Assembly (NCBI RefSeq): GCF_001746415.1
Contig: NZ_MEHJ01000001.1
Location: 2,233,001-2,297,000, forward strand
Length of the DNA: 64,000 nt
Direction of reading: 5' to 3'
Source of the DNA: Streptomyces agglomeratus
Lineage (GTDB): Bacteria; Actinomycetota; Actinomycetes; Streptomycetales; Streptomycetaceae
Both the position numbers and the translations under genes were made by a program. Position 1 is the first letter of the stretch; every line of letters begins with the position of its first letter. A model generated the notes under the pieces. It was not told the origin of the DNA, searched no databases, and was given only the letters and a program-made list of their open reading frames with translations. This document shows, piece by piece, positions 27,629 to 35,798 of the stretch.

Positions 27629-28066
27629 TCAGCGGAGGCGGGCCACGCGCCAGACGGCCAGCGCCACGACGCCCGTGCCCAGCAGGACGTACAGCGCGAT
27701 CAGTCGCCAGTCTGGACGCCTGCCGGACTCCCTGGACGGCAGGCCCGGCCAGGTGTGGCCGACCCGGCGGGCGGCCATCATGCCCCAGCCGGCGGCGCAG
27801 CAGCTGATCAGCAGGCCGAGCATGGCGACGACCGCTCCGCCGTCACCGAACTCGAAGGCCAGGGGGAAGGCGAACATCAGGGAACCCAGGGCGGCGAGTC
27901 CCACGATCGGCGCGAGCTGCCAGATGCGCAGGCGCCGCTGCGGGCGCAGCTCGACCTCGACCTCGGGGCCCGTCGCGGTCCCGGGCGACCCGTCCTGGTC
28001 GTCGGGCCCGTCGGGGCTCAAACGGTCCGGTTCGTCCTGCGCTGTGTCACGAGGGCCGGCTTCCAT
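27629..28066 (-). CDS. Small membrane protein of unknown function
   Basis: A 145-residue protein with an acidic Asp/Pro-rich N-terminal tail (~50 residues) and three hydrophobic segments: residues ~53-71 (LAPIVGLAALGSLMFAFPL), ~77-97 and ~124-140. I do not recognise a family. The ATG at 28066 is favoured because GGGAGGG lies 9 bp upstream; the longer reading frame adds a basic, non-conserved-looking stretch. It sits between miaA and dapF on the same strand (34 bp before dapF) and is probably cotranscribed with them. Confidence 0.75.
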   Translation of the reverse strand: MEAGPRDTAQDEPDRLSPDGPDDQDGSPGTATGPEVEVELRPQRRLRIWQLAPIVGLAALGSLMFAFPLAFEFGDGGAVVAMLGLLISCCAAGWGMMAARRVGHTWPGLPSRESGRRPDWRLIALYVLLGTGVVALAVWRVARLR

Positions 28067-28172
28067 CGCCACGCGCCCTCCCAACTTGGACTCACTGGTC
28101 GATCGAAGCTTGATGATGGCACGGGCCCGGCCACCCGAATGACGGGCGGAGCGTCCCGATGCCATCACGTGA

Positions 28173-29117
28173 TCAGGCTGTAACCGCTCGTTCGACCAAC
28201 GCCAGAGCCCGATGCGGGAGTTCCGCGCGGTCCTGGGCCGCGCCGCTCAGCCAGTGGACCCGCGGGTCACGGCGGAACCACGAGTCCTGGCGGCGCGCGA
28301 AGCGCTTGGTGGCGCGTACGGTCTCGGCGCGCGCCTCCTCCTCGGTGCATTCGCCCGCCAGGGCGGCCAGCACCTGCTGGTATCCCAGGGCGCGGGCCGC
28401 TGTGCGCCCTTCCCGCAGGCCCCGCGCCTCCAGGGTGCGCACCTCGTCGACGAGGCCCGCTTCCCACATGCGGTCGACCCGTGCCGCGATGCGCTCGTCG
28501 AGCTCCGGGCGGGCGACGTCGACCCCGATCTGGACGGTGTCGTACACCGAGTCGGGGCCGGGCAGATTGGCCGTGAACGGCTTCCCGGTGATTTCGATCA
28601 CTTCGAGTGCCCGGACGATGCGCCGGCCGTTGCTCGGCAGGATCGCGCGCCCCGCGTCGGGGTCGGCGGCGGCGAGCCGCGCGTGCAGCGCACCCGGGCC
28701 ACGCAGCTCCAGCTCCTCTTCCAGACGGGCCCGTACGGCGGGGTCCGTGCCGGGGAATTCGAGGGCGTCGATGGCGCCCCGTACGTAGAGCCCGGAGCCG
28801 CCGACGAGGACCGGCGTGCGGCCCTCGGCGAGCAGCCGGTCGATCTCCGCTCGGGCGAGCCGCTGGTACTCGGCGACGCTCGCCGCCTCGGTCACGTCCC
28901 AGATGTCGAGGAGGTGGTGCGGGACGCCGCCGCGCTCGGCGGGCGTCAGCTTGGCGGTGCCGATGTCCATCCCACGGTAGAGCTGCATGGAGTCGGCGTT
29001 GACGACTTCCCCGCCGTAATGCCGGGCGAGGGCGACGCCCAGATCGGACTTTCCGGCTGCCGTGGGGCCGACAACGGCGATGACCCGCGGTGCGGGAGCT
29101 GCAGTTCTCACTCGCAC
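28173..29117 (-). CDS. miaA: tRNA dimethylallyltransferase
   Basis: Adds the isopentenyl group to A37 of tRNAs reading codons that begin with U; MiaB then methylthiolates it. The P-loop VVGPTAAGKSDLG is at ~15-27, followed by VVNADSMQLYRGMDIGTAK, HHLLDIWDV and GGSGLYVRG, and the tRNA-binding region ATKRFARRQDSWFRRD near residue 275. 314 residues from a GTG at 29117; a second GTG two codons later is equally possible. In Streptomyces most UUA-decoding tRNA (bldA) is also a MiaA target, which links this gene to development by known biology. Confidence 0.96.
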   Translation of the reverse strand: MRVRTAAPAPRVIAVVGPTAAGKSDLGVALARHYGGEVVNADSMQLYRGMDIGTAKLTPAERGGVPHHLLDIWDVTEAASVAEYQRLARAEIDRLLAEGRTPVLVGGSGLYVRGAIDALEFPGTDPAVRARLEEELELRGPGALHARLAAADPDAGRAILPSNGRRIVRALEVIEITGKPFTANLPGPDSVYDTVQIGVDVARPELDERIAARVDRMWEAGLVDEVRTLEARGLREGRTAARALGYQQVLAALAGECTEEEARAETVRATKRFARRQDSWFRRDPRVHWLSGAAQDRAELPHRALALVERAVTA

Positions 29118-29294
29118 AGTCTCGCAAACCCCGGGCCCTCTCCCCGAACGAGTTACGTGACGGCACGCGGCCGGGTTCGTTGCCTGTTGCGAGGTTCCGA
29201 CCGCCGGTTTACGGACCGGTGCCCCCGGCGGACGCGACGAGACGCTCCGGCCGGGCGCGGGATTTCGCCCACACGAGTAAGGTATGGAGCAGAT

Positions 29295-29540
29295 ATGGGC
29301 GTTTTTGCATGGTTTAGCCGCAAGTCCAAGAGTGCCGTTGAGGCGTCAACCGAGGAGGCGAAGGCTGCCACTCCGACGGCCGAGACTCCGGGGGAAGCCG
29401 CGCAGGAAGAGCCGGAAGGCGGTGCCGAAAAGGGCGCCGACGCTTTCGACGCGGCCGCTGCGGAGAACGTGGAGATTCCCAAGCAGCAGTCCTCGGACGA
29501 GGCGGCGGACAATGGCGCCGGAGAGAGCGCCCGTAAGTAG
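29295..29540 (+). CDS. Small acidic protein of unknown function
   Basis: An 81-residue protein starting MGVFAWFSRKSK, then an Ala/Glu/Pro/Thr-rich acidic tail with no predicted fold. I do not recognise a function; similar short Streptomyces proteins carry unhelpful labels. The amphipathic N terminus (Phe, Trp, Phe with Arg/Lys) could contact the membrane. GAGCAGAT precedes the ATG. It lies 25 bp before the antitoxin-like gene in the same direction, so the two probably form one transcript. Confidence 0.7.
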   Translation: MGVFAWFSRKSKSAVEASTEEAKAATPTAETPGEAAQEEPEGGAEKGADAFDAAAAENVEIPKQQSSDEAADNGAGESARK

Positions 29541-29565
29541 TCCCCCCGAAGAGCGAAGGTGGCCC

Positions 29566-29844
29566 ATGGGTTTCCTGGATTCGTTGAAGGCCAAGCTTGC
29601 TCCTGCGAAGGACAAGGTCTCGCACTTCGCGCAGCAGCACGAGGGCCAGATCGAGCACGGTCTGAACAAGGCCGCCAAGGCGGTCGACAGCAAGACCAAG
29701 GGCAAGTACAGCAGCCGGATCGAGTCGGGTACGGGCAAGGCGAAGCACGCCCTGGACCGCATCGCGCACATGGACGGCGGGCACGGCGGAACCGGAGGCC
29801 CCGGCACCGGCACCACGCCGCCGCCTCCCCCTCCGGCCGTCTGA
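29566..29844 (+). CDS. MT0933-like antitoxin-family protein, no toxin partner
   Basis: A 92-residue basic helical protein: MGFLDSLKAKLAPAKDKV followed by LNKAAKAVDSKTKGKYSSRI matches the MT0933/Rv0909-type antitoxin family (repeats of K-K-x-V-D-K-A pattern). The C-terminal tail is Gly/Thr/Pro-rich (GTGTTPPPPPPAV). The ATG at 29566 is preceded by CGAAGGTGG. A cognate toxin gene (SRPBCC-fold in mycobacteria) is not next to it on either side, so the label antitoxin may be misleading and the protein may have another role, for instance stress or DNA association. Confidence 0.75.
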   Translation: MGFLDSLKAKLAPAKDKVSHFAQQHEGQIEHGLNKAAKAVDSKTKGKYSSRIESGTGKAKHALDRIAHMDGGHGGTGGPGTGTTPPPPPPAV

Positions 29845-29866
29845 CACGTGACCGTCTGACACGTGG
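29837..29866. repeat. 15-bp tandem duplication over the antitoxin gene's stop codon
   Basis: Unit CCGTCTGACACGTGA (29837-29851) is followed directly by CCGTCTGACACGTGG (29852-29866). Each copy holds the last codon and stop (GTC TGA). Confidence 0.85.
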
Positions 29867-29904
29867 CTCTTAAATGTCGTGGCCTATTGGCCGGCAGCAA
29901 CGGT

Positions 29905-29941
29905 GGACGGCCGCGGAGGGAAACTCGCTCCGCGGCCGTCC
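29905..29941. terminator. Bidirectional terminator, antitoxin-like / LigB-like genes
   Basis: Perfect 14-bp inverted repeat (29905-29918 and 29928-29941, loop of 9) between convergent genes. Confidence 0.8.
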
Positions 29942-30012
29942 CCGTGCTCGCGGTCCCGGTGGCCTGCCGTCAGCTCGGTGGTGGCCGCCCGTGCTCTCCG
30001 GCGGTCCGGCGG

Positions 30013-30069
30013 TCTCAGGACCAGACGGCCACGAAGTAGCCGCTCTCAGGACCAGACGGCCACGAAGTA
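30013..30069. repeat. 26-bp direct repeat (31-bp period) duplicating the LigB-like gene's 3' end
   Basis: The sequence at 30013-30038 is repeated exactly at 30044-30069. The right copy encodes the last residues YFVAVWS and stop of the minus-strand gene; the left copy is a spare copy of the same codons beyond the stop. Confidence 0.9.
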
Positions 30070-30780
30070 CCCGACGCCGTAGGGGGCGTCCTCGTACAGC
30101 AGCTGTCCGCCCAGACCGGCGCCCTGCGCCGCGCCCGCGAGGACCTGCCAGGGCGCCCGTCCCGCCGCCTGGAGTTCGCACGCCAGGGTCTCGTCCAGAG
30201 CCGTGAGGGCGGCTGTGTCGGCCGCGCCCAGAGCGCGTGCCGCCGCTTCGTCGAAGCCCTCGGCCCGTTCGTCCAGGTAGCCCGGCGCTTTGAGCGTCCG
30301 GCACGCGCTGCCTTCGCCCATCACGAGAAGGGCCACGCGCTCCGCCCGTACGGCGAGTTTCCGGCCTTCCTGTACGCACGCATCGCCGGTCAGCCGTTCC
30401 CCGACACGGAGGCCCTCCACAGGGGCGTCGGCCCACTGCGTACGGGAGAGCAGCCAGGCACCGACGGCGAGCGACTGGGGAAGCTCGCCGGCGGGGTCGC
30501 TTCCCGGGAAGCCCGTCGGCGTCCTGACGGCCGTTCCGAGGAACGCTCCGAGATCGACGCCGAAGCCCCTGAAGCTGCCCCTGGCGCCCTGCGGGTACGT
30601 TCCGGTGCCCTCCTGGTCCGCTGCGCCGACCACGACGAGCAGGTCGGGGCGGGACGCCGCGAGGACCCCCACGGCGTCCGCGCACGCGTCCCGTGCGGCG
30701 TCGAGTTCCGGTGCGGCACCCGAGGCGACCTCGGGGACCAGGAGCGGCGGACAGGGGCACACGGCGGCGGCGACAAGCAT
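30046..30780 (-). CDS. LigB-like (class III extradiol dioxygenase fold) protein lacking histidines
   Basis: A 244-residue protein with the overall pattern of the class III extradiol-dioxygenase subunit B family: MLVAAAVCPCPPLLVPEVA at the N terminus, LLVVVGAADQ near 48, GFGVDLG near 72, and LLVMGEGSACRTLKAPGYLDERAEGFD near 156. Active members bind Fe(II) with two His and one Glu, the first His being in a PHPP motif. Here that motif is PCPP and there is no histidine anywhere in the protein, so it cannot be a classical dioxygenase. It may be a structural or regulatory relative. It is upstream of nothing obvious in a ring-cleavage pathway; the next gene is miaB. Confidence 0.8.
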   Translation of the reverse strand: MLVAAAVCPCPPLLVPEVASGAAPELDAARDACADAVGVLAASRPDLLVVVGAADQEGTGTYPQGARGSFRGFGVDLGAFLGTAVRTPTGFPGSDPAGELPQSLAVGAWLLSRTQWADAPVEGLRVGERLTGDACVQEGRKLAVRAERVALLVMGEGSACRTLKAPGYLDERAEGFDEAAARALGAADTAALTALDETLACELQAAGRAPWQVLAGAAQGAGLGGQLLYEDAPYGVGYFVAVWS

Positions 30781-30812
30781 GCCCGGCAGCCTAGTGCCCC
30801 TGGGGCGGACCG

Positions 30813-32297
30813 TTACTGGACGGAGCAGCCACCCGTGGCCGCCGGCAGCGGTTGCGGTACGCCGACCTTGGGAAGGCCCAGCAGAACGCCCGCGCCCTGC
30901 TTCGGCTCCGCCGTGCGCTTCTGCCAGGCGTCGCCCGCGCGGGTGCGGCGTACCGCCTTCGCGGGGCCTTCGGCCAGCAGGTGGTGGGGAGCGGCGTAGG
31001 TGATCTCGACCGTCACGACGTCACCGGGACGCACGTCCTCCTCCGGCTTCGTGAAGTGGACGAGACGGTTGTCGGGGGCGCGTCCGGACAGTCGGTGCGT
31101 GGCGCCGTCCTTGCGGCCCTCGCCCTCGGCGACCATGACATCGACGGTCCGCCCGACCTGCTTCTTGTTCTCCTCCCAGGAGATCTCCTCCTGGAGGGCG
31201 ACCAGCCGCATGTAGCGCTCCTGGACGACGTCCTTGGGGATCTGGTTCTCCATGGTGGCGGCCGGCGTTCCCGGGCGCTTGGAGTACTGGAAGGTGAACG
31301 CCTGCGCGAAGCGCGCCTCGCGGACCGTGTGCATGGTCTGCTCGAAGTCCTCCTCGGTCTCGCCGGGGAAGCCCACGATGATGTCGGTGGAGATGGCGGC
31401 GTGCGGCATCGCGGCGCGCACCTTCTCGATGATGCCGAGGAAGCGCTCCTGGCGGTACGAGCGGCGCATGGCCTTGAGGACGGTGTCCGAGCCGGACTGG
31501 AGCGGCATGTGCAGCTGCGGCATGACGTTCGGCGTCTCGGCCATCGCGGCGATCACGTCGTCCGTGAAGTCGCGCGGGTGCGGCGAGGTGAAGCGCACGC
31601 GCTCCAGGCCCTCGATCTTCCCGCAGGCGCGCAGGAGCTTGGAGAACGCCTCGCGGTCACCGATGTCGGAGCCGTACGCGTTGACGTTCTGGCCGAGCAG
31701 GGTGATCTCGGAGACGCCCTCGGCGACCAGTGCCTCGATCTCGGCGAGGATGTCGCCCGTCCTGCGGTCCTTCTCCTTGCCGCGCAGCGCCGGGACGATG
31801 CAGAAGGTGCAGGTGTTGTTGCACCCGACGGAGATGGACACCCAGGCGGCGTACGCGCTCTCGCGGCGCGTCGGAAGGGTCGAGGGGAACGCCTCCAGCG
31901 ACTCGGCGATCTCGACCTGCGCCTCTTCCTGGATTCGGGCGCGCTCCAGCAGCACGGGCAGCTTGCCGATGTTGTGCGTGCCGAAGACCACGTCGACCCA
32001 GGGGGCCCTCTTGACGATGGTGTCGCGGTCCTTCTGCGCGAGACAGCCGCCCACGGCGATCTGCATGCCCGGCCGCTTGGTCTTCATCGGGGCGAGCCTG
32101 CCGAGGTTGCCGTACAGCTTGTTGTCGGCGTTCTCCCGCACCGCGCAGGTGTTGAAGACGACGACGTCGGCGTCACCGTCGGCGCCTTCCGGCGCACGCA
32201 CATATCCCGCGCCCTCCAGGAGGCCCGAAAGCCGCTCGGAGTCGTGGACGTTCATCTGGCACCCGTAAGTGCGCACCTCGTATGTCTTCTCGCTCAT
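30813..32297 (-). CDS. miaB: tRNA-2-methylthio-N6-dimethylallyladenosine synthase
   Basis: Radical SAM methylthiotransferase that adds the 2-methylthio group to the base modified by MiaA. N-terminal UPF0004 domain cysteines are Cys13, Cys51 and Cys85; the radical SAM cluster is Cys159, Cys163, Cys166 in [13 protein letters not shown]-like region is [10 protein letters not shown]; the TRAM domain lies near residues 370-440. The ATG at 32297 ([16 protein letters not shown]) is preferred to an upstream start. The ~55 C-terminal residues after the TRAM domain ([11 protein letters not shown] onward) are a Streptomyces-type extension. 494 residues. A LigB-like gene follows 32 bp downstream. Confidence 0.97.
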   Translation of the reverse strand: MSEKTYEVRTYGCQMNVHDSERLSGLLEGAGYVRAPEGADGDADVVVFNTCAVRENADNKLYGNLGRLAPMKTKRPGMQIAVGGCLAQKDRDTIVKRAPWVDVVFGTHNIGKLPVLLERARIQEEAQVEIAESLEAFPSTLPTRRESAYAAWVSISVGCNNTCTFCIVPALRGKEKDRRTGDILAEIEALVAEGVSEITLLGQNVNAYGSDIGDREAFSKLLRACGKIEGLERVRFTSPHPRDFTDDVIAAMAETPNVMPQLHMPLQSGSDTVLKAMRRSYRQERFLGIIEKVRAAMPHAAISTDIIVGFPGETEEDFEQTMHTVREARFAQAFTFQYSKRPGTPAATMENQIPKDVVQERYMRLVALQEEISWEENKKQVGRTVDVMVAEGEGRKDGATHRLSGRAPDNRLVHFTKPEEDVRPGDVVTVEITYAAPHHLLAEGPAKAVRRTRAGDAWQKRTAEPKQGAGVLLGLPKVGVPQPLPAATGGCSVQ

Positions 32298-32368
32298 CTC
32301 GTACACCAGGGTACGGGGGCCGGGCACCCCCTGGTCCCCGAGGGGAGTGAACTGGCAGGATCGCCCGC

Positions 32369-33364
32369 ATGCTCCCGGCCCTTTCCCGCATCAGTCGCCG
32401 CCGCGCCCTCCAGGGGGCCGTGGCGGCCCTCGTGGTGGCCGGGCTCCTGGTGTGGTGGCTCCTGCCGATCGGGGAGCACGCGCCGAGCGGGAAGATCACG
32501 TTCAGTACGGGTGTGAAGACCGGGGTCTACCAGCGCTACGGCGAGCTCCTCGACAAGGAGGTCGCCCGCGACCTCCCGCAGGTCGGCATGGAGCTTCGCT
32601 CCAGCGAGGGCTCGCGGCAGAACCTCGCGCGTCTGGTGAACGGCGAGGCCGATTTCGCGATCGCCACCGCGGACGCCGTCGCGCAGTACAAGCGGTACGA
32701 GCTCCCTGGTGCCGACCGGCTCCGCGGGTGCGCGCGGCTGTACGACGACTACGTGCAGCTCGTCGTTCCCAAGCGTTCCAAGGTGCGTTCCGCGGCCGGT
32801 CTCCGGAACAAGCGGGTCGCCGTGGGGCAGGACGGCTCGGGCGTACGACTGGTGTCGAACCGGCTGCTCCAGGCCGCGGGGCTGGATCCCGACCGGGACA
32901 TCACCCCGGTGTCCATCGGCATCGACACCATGCCCGAGCGTCTGCGCGAGGGCACGATCGACGCCTTCTTCTGGTCCGGCGGCCTGCCGACCACCGCCGT
33001 AAGGGACCTCTCGAAGCACTTCGAGATCCGGCTCGTGCCCCTGGGCGACCTGGTGGACGAGCTGCACGCGGATGCCGGCCCCGCCCGCCACTACCGCTCC
33101 GCCGTGATGCCCGCCGACGCGTATCCCCTGGCTCAGGAGGGGGAGGCGGTTTCGACGGTGGCGGTCGCCAATCTGCTGGTGACCACGGACGCCGCCGACG
33201 CGCGGCTGACGGAGGGGCTCACCCGTACGGTCATAAGGAGCCGCGACCGTATCGGCATGGATGTGCACGCGGCGCAGCTGGTGGACCTGCGGACCGCCAT
33301 CTACACGGATCCGCTGGAGCTGCACGAAGGAGCCCAGCGCTACTACCGGTCGGTCAAGCCGTAG
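32369..33364 (+). CDS. TAXI-type solute-binding protein, membrane-anchored
   Basis: TAXI-family binding protein of TRAP-type transporters (331 residues). The N terminus [24 protein letters not shown] (residues 10-33) is a single membrane anchor or uncleaved signal, with no lipobox. The conserved TAXI sequence begins [45 protein letters not shown] and [24 protein letters not shown] follow. No TRAP membrane subunit (DctM-like fusion) is encoded in the window. The gene converges with a histidine kinase gene about 50 bp away, suggesting the protein may feed a signal rather than a transporter (inference). Confidence 0.9.
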   Translation: MLPALSRISRRRALQGAVAALVVAGLLVWWLLPIGEHAPSGKITFSTGVKTGVYQRYGELLDKEVARDLPQVGMELRSSEGSRQNLARLVNGEADFAIATADAVAQYKRYELPGADRLRGCARLYDDYVQLVVPKRSKVRSAAGLRNKRVAVGQDGSGVRLVSNRLLQAAGLDPDRDITPVSIGIDTMPERLREGTIDAFFWSGGLPTTAVRDLSKHFEIRLVPLGDLVDELHADAGPARHYRSAVMPADAYPLAQEGEAVSTVAVANLLVTTDAADARLTEGLTRTVIRSRDRIGMDVHAAQLVDLRTAIYTDPLELHEGAQRYYRSVKP

Positions 33365-33415
33365 ACGGCGTTGCGGACGGCGCCCGCGTCCTGGGCCCTC
33401 GTGCCGGGGGCGTCC

Positions 33416-34813
33416 TCATGCCCGGGGCGCTGTGCGCGGGACCCTCACGGTCACCCGCAGCCCCTGGGGCTCGTTGCGGGCGTACGACATGCTCCCGCCG
33501 CCCCCGAGCAGCAGGGCCCGCGAGATGGACAGGCCGAGGCCCGAACCGCTGACGTTCTGATGGCGGGCGCTGCGCCAGAAGCGGTCTCCGACGCGTTCCA
33601 GCTCGTCGTCGGTCAGGCCCGGTCCGCCGTCGGCGACGGTGACCGTACACGCCTCCCCGTTCGGCACCACCGTGACCGTCACGTCCTCACCGCCGGGCGT
33701 GAACTTCAGCGCGTTGTCGATCACCGCGTCCAGGGCGCTGGAGAGCGCCACGGGGTCGCCCCACGCGGTGACGGCCTCCGGGCCCTCCCGTGTGAGGTGT
33801 ACGCCCTTGTCGTCCGCCAGGGGACGCCAGGCGGCGACCCGCTCGGTGACCAGCTCGCCGATGTCGATGAGCTGGAGGTGTGCGGGGGCCTGCTCGGCGA
33901 GCGCCAGCCCGAGGAGGCTGTCGAGGACCTGGGCGAGGCGCTTGCCCTCGGTGCGGACGGAGGCGATCTCCTCGTTACCCTCGGGCAGTTCGAGGGAGAG
34001 CAGCTCGATGCGCAGGAGCAGGGCGGCGAGAGGATTGCGCAGCTGGTGGGAGGCGTCGGCAACGAAGGCGCGCTGCTGCTCCAGCACTTCCTCGACGTTG
34101 TCCGCCATCTCGTTGAACGAGCGGGCCAGGCGCCGGAGTTCCGGCGGCCCGCCGGCCACCGCGACCCGCGAGTTCATCACGCCGGTCGCTATGTCGTGGG
34201 TGGCCGCGTCGAGGATGCGTACGGGCCTGAGCACCCAGCCGGTCAGCCGGAACGCGGCGCTGACCGCGACGAGCATCGCCGCCGCCTCGCCCGCCGCGAT
34301 CAGCAGCCAGCCGTGCAGGATCCGCGAACGCATCTGCCCGGTCGGCGAATCGGTGACGACGACCGCGACCACGTCACCGTCCCGTACGACCGGAGAGGCG
34401 ACGACAAGGCGGCCTTCCTGCCAGGGCCACACCTGCGCCGGGTCGTGGCTGCGACGCTTGTAGAGCGCTTCCTGGAAGGCGACCCGTCCCTCGCCGCTCT
34501 CGGGAACGGTCCAGTTGTCGGGTGCGCTCGCCATCGCGACGCGGTCGCGGTAGAAGACGCCCGCCTTGATGCCGTACACCGCGTGGTAGCTGGCGAGTTC
34601 GCTCTCCAGCGTCTTGCGGCGCTCGTCCTGGCCGCTCTCCGTGCGCTCGGTGACGAACTGCGCGAGCGCCGCGAAGCGCGCCGTGTCGTCGATCCGGTCG
34701 ACGACCACGCGCTGCTGCTGCGCGGCCGCCACGCTGACGGCGAGCGGAAAGCCGAGCGCGAGCAGGATGCCCGCGAGCAGGACGATGAGCAGCGGAAGGA
34801 GGCGGGTGCGCAC
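33416..34813 (-). CDS. Sensor histidine kinase
   Basis: A 465-residue membrane sensor kinase: first transmembrane segment ~6-27, a ~140-residue extracytoplasmic sensor region, second transmembrane segment ~168-190, HAMP region ~190-245, DHp helix with phospho-His256 in DASHQLRNPL, then the ATPase domain (N box VIDNALKF, G1 DGGPGL, F box WRSARHQN, G2 SGLGLSISRAL). It follows its response regulator by 6 bp. From position I equate it with S. coelicolor SCO5784, which I recall being reported to affect growth and secondary metabolism, though I cannot verify this here. Signal unknown. Confidence 0.94.
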   Translation of the reverse strand: MRTRLLPLLIVLLAGILLALGFPLAVSVAAAQQQRVVVDRIDDTARFAALAQFVTERTESGQDERRKTLESELASYHAVYGIKAGVFYRDRVAMASAPDNWTVPESGEGRVAFQEALYKRRSHDPAQVWPWQEGRLVVASPVVRDGDVVAVVVTDSPTGQMRSRILHGWLLIAAGEAAAMLVAVSAAFRLTGWVLRPVRILDAATHDIATGVMNSRVAVAGGPPELRRLARSFNEMADNVEEVLEQQRAFVADASHQLRNPLAALLLRIELLSLELPEGNEEIASVRTEGKRLAQVLDSLLGLALAEQAPAHLQLIDIGELVTERVAAWRPLADDKGVHLTREGPEAVTAWGDPVALSSALDAVIDNALKFTPGGEDVTVTVVPNGEACTVTVADGGPGLTDDELERVGDRFWRSARHQNVSGSGLGLSISRALLLGGGGSMSYARNEPQGLRVTVRVPRTAPRA

Positions 34814-34819
34814 GTGGGG

Positions 34820-35530
34820 TTACGGGCCCTGTACGGACGCGGCCGGGGCGACGAGCCGGTAGCCCACACCGCGCACGGTCTCGATGAGCGCGGGCATCCT
34901 CAGCTTGGAGCGCAGGGAGGCCACATGCACCTCCAGGGTGCGGCCGGTGCCCTCCCAGCTCGTACGCCAGACCTCGCTGATGATCTGTTCCCGTCGGAAG
35001 ACGACACCCGGGCGCTGCGCGAGGAGAGCGAGCAGGTCGAACTCCTTGCGGGTGAGCTGCACTTCGCTGCCGCCCACGCTGACGCGGCGGGTGGGCAGTT
35101 CGATGCGTACGCCGCCGAGCCGCAGGGCGCTGTCGTCACCCGGAGGCGGCGGGGTCTCGCCCGTGCTCTTGCGACGGCTGACAGCGTGGATACGGGCGAG
35201 CAGTTCGCCGGTGTCGTACGGCTTCACGACGTAGTCGTCGGCGCCCAGGTTCAGGCCGTGGATGCGTGAGCGGACGTCCGCCCGCGCGGTCACCATGATC
35301 ACCGGGGTGTTCCCGCGCTTGCGGATCTTGCCGCAGACCTCGTAGCCGTCCTGATCGGGCAGCCCCAGGTCGAGCAGTACGACGCCGAAGGGCTCCCTCT
35401 GGGCCGGCAGCAGTGCCTGGATGGCCTCCTCGCCGCTGCGGGCGTGGACGACCTGGAAGCCGTGGCGGACGAGGATGGCGGAGAGGGCCGCGGCGACGTG
35501 GTCGTCGTCCTCGACGAGCAGCAGTCTCAT
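34820..35530 (-). CDS. OmpR/PhoB-family response regulator
   Basis: Two-component regulator of 236 residues. Receiver domain: acidic pocket EDDD at 7-10, phospho-acceptor Asp54 in VVLLDLGLPD, Thr81 and Lys103 in VVKPYDT. C-terminal winged helix: LTRKEFDLLALLAQRPGVVFRREQI and the recognition region GRTLEVHVASLRSKL, ending TVRGVGYRL. ATG at 35530 (MRLLLVEDD) is the family start; an upstream start adds a meaningless tail. A 10-nt linker-like TGETPPPPGDD separates the domains. It is 6 bp ahead of the kinase gene. Inverted repeats just upstream (35552-35591) may be operators. Confidence 0.94.
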   Translation of the reverse strand: MRLLLVEDDDHVAAALSAILVRHGFQVVHARSGEEAIQALLPAQREPFGVVLLDLGLPDQDGYEVCGKIRKRGNTPVIMVTARADVRSRIHGLNLGADDYVVKPYDTGELLARIHAVSRRKSTGETPPPPGDDSALRLGGVRIELPTRRVSVGGSEVQLTRKEFDLLALLAQRPGVVFRREQIISEVWRTSWEGTGRTLEVHVASLRSKLRMPALIETVRGVGYRLVAPAASVQGP

Positions 35531-35551
35531 GGCACCCCCCAACCGGTGAAA

Positions 35552-35591
35552 TGTTCTTGAACAGGTCTCGCGCAATATGCCTCATGGCATA
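35552..35591 (-). promoter_or_regulatory. Two short inverted repeats upstream of the response regulator
   Basis: TGTTC-TT-GAACA (35552-35563) and TATGCC-TCAT-GGCATA (35576-35591) lie 20-60 bp upstream of the regulator start. Their position suits an operator near its promoter; binding protein unknown. Confidence 0.4.
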
Positions 35592-35735
35592 AACGCCGAT
35601 GCATCACGTTCCAGTCAAGACCCTTCCCGTTACGGGCATGTTCCGTTATGGAGCCGGTATCCCCGGCCGGAGTCCTGTTCACGCGGTGTGTCCGGTTGCA
35701 GCCGGATCGTTATGCTCAATTTCCGCTCAGATGTG

Positions 35736-35765
35736 ATGACGCTGGTCGTAGCGGCTGACTAGGGT
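35736..35765 (+). promoter_or_regulatory. Candidate HrdB-type promoter of the glu operon
   Basis: ATGACG (35736-35741) and TAGGGT (35760-35765) with an 18-bp spacer match the TTGACR / TASVDT consensus with one mismatch. The site is 33 bp upstream of the ABC ATPase start. Confidence 0.45.
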
Positions 35766-35798
35766 CCTCCCAACCGAGGAGGACGGAGCAAGAAGCCG

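Noticed and set aside
33371..35269. A 632-codon plus-strand frame over the two-component genes
   Set aside because: Antisense shadow of the kinase and regulator, whose motifs are unmistakable on the minus strand.
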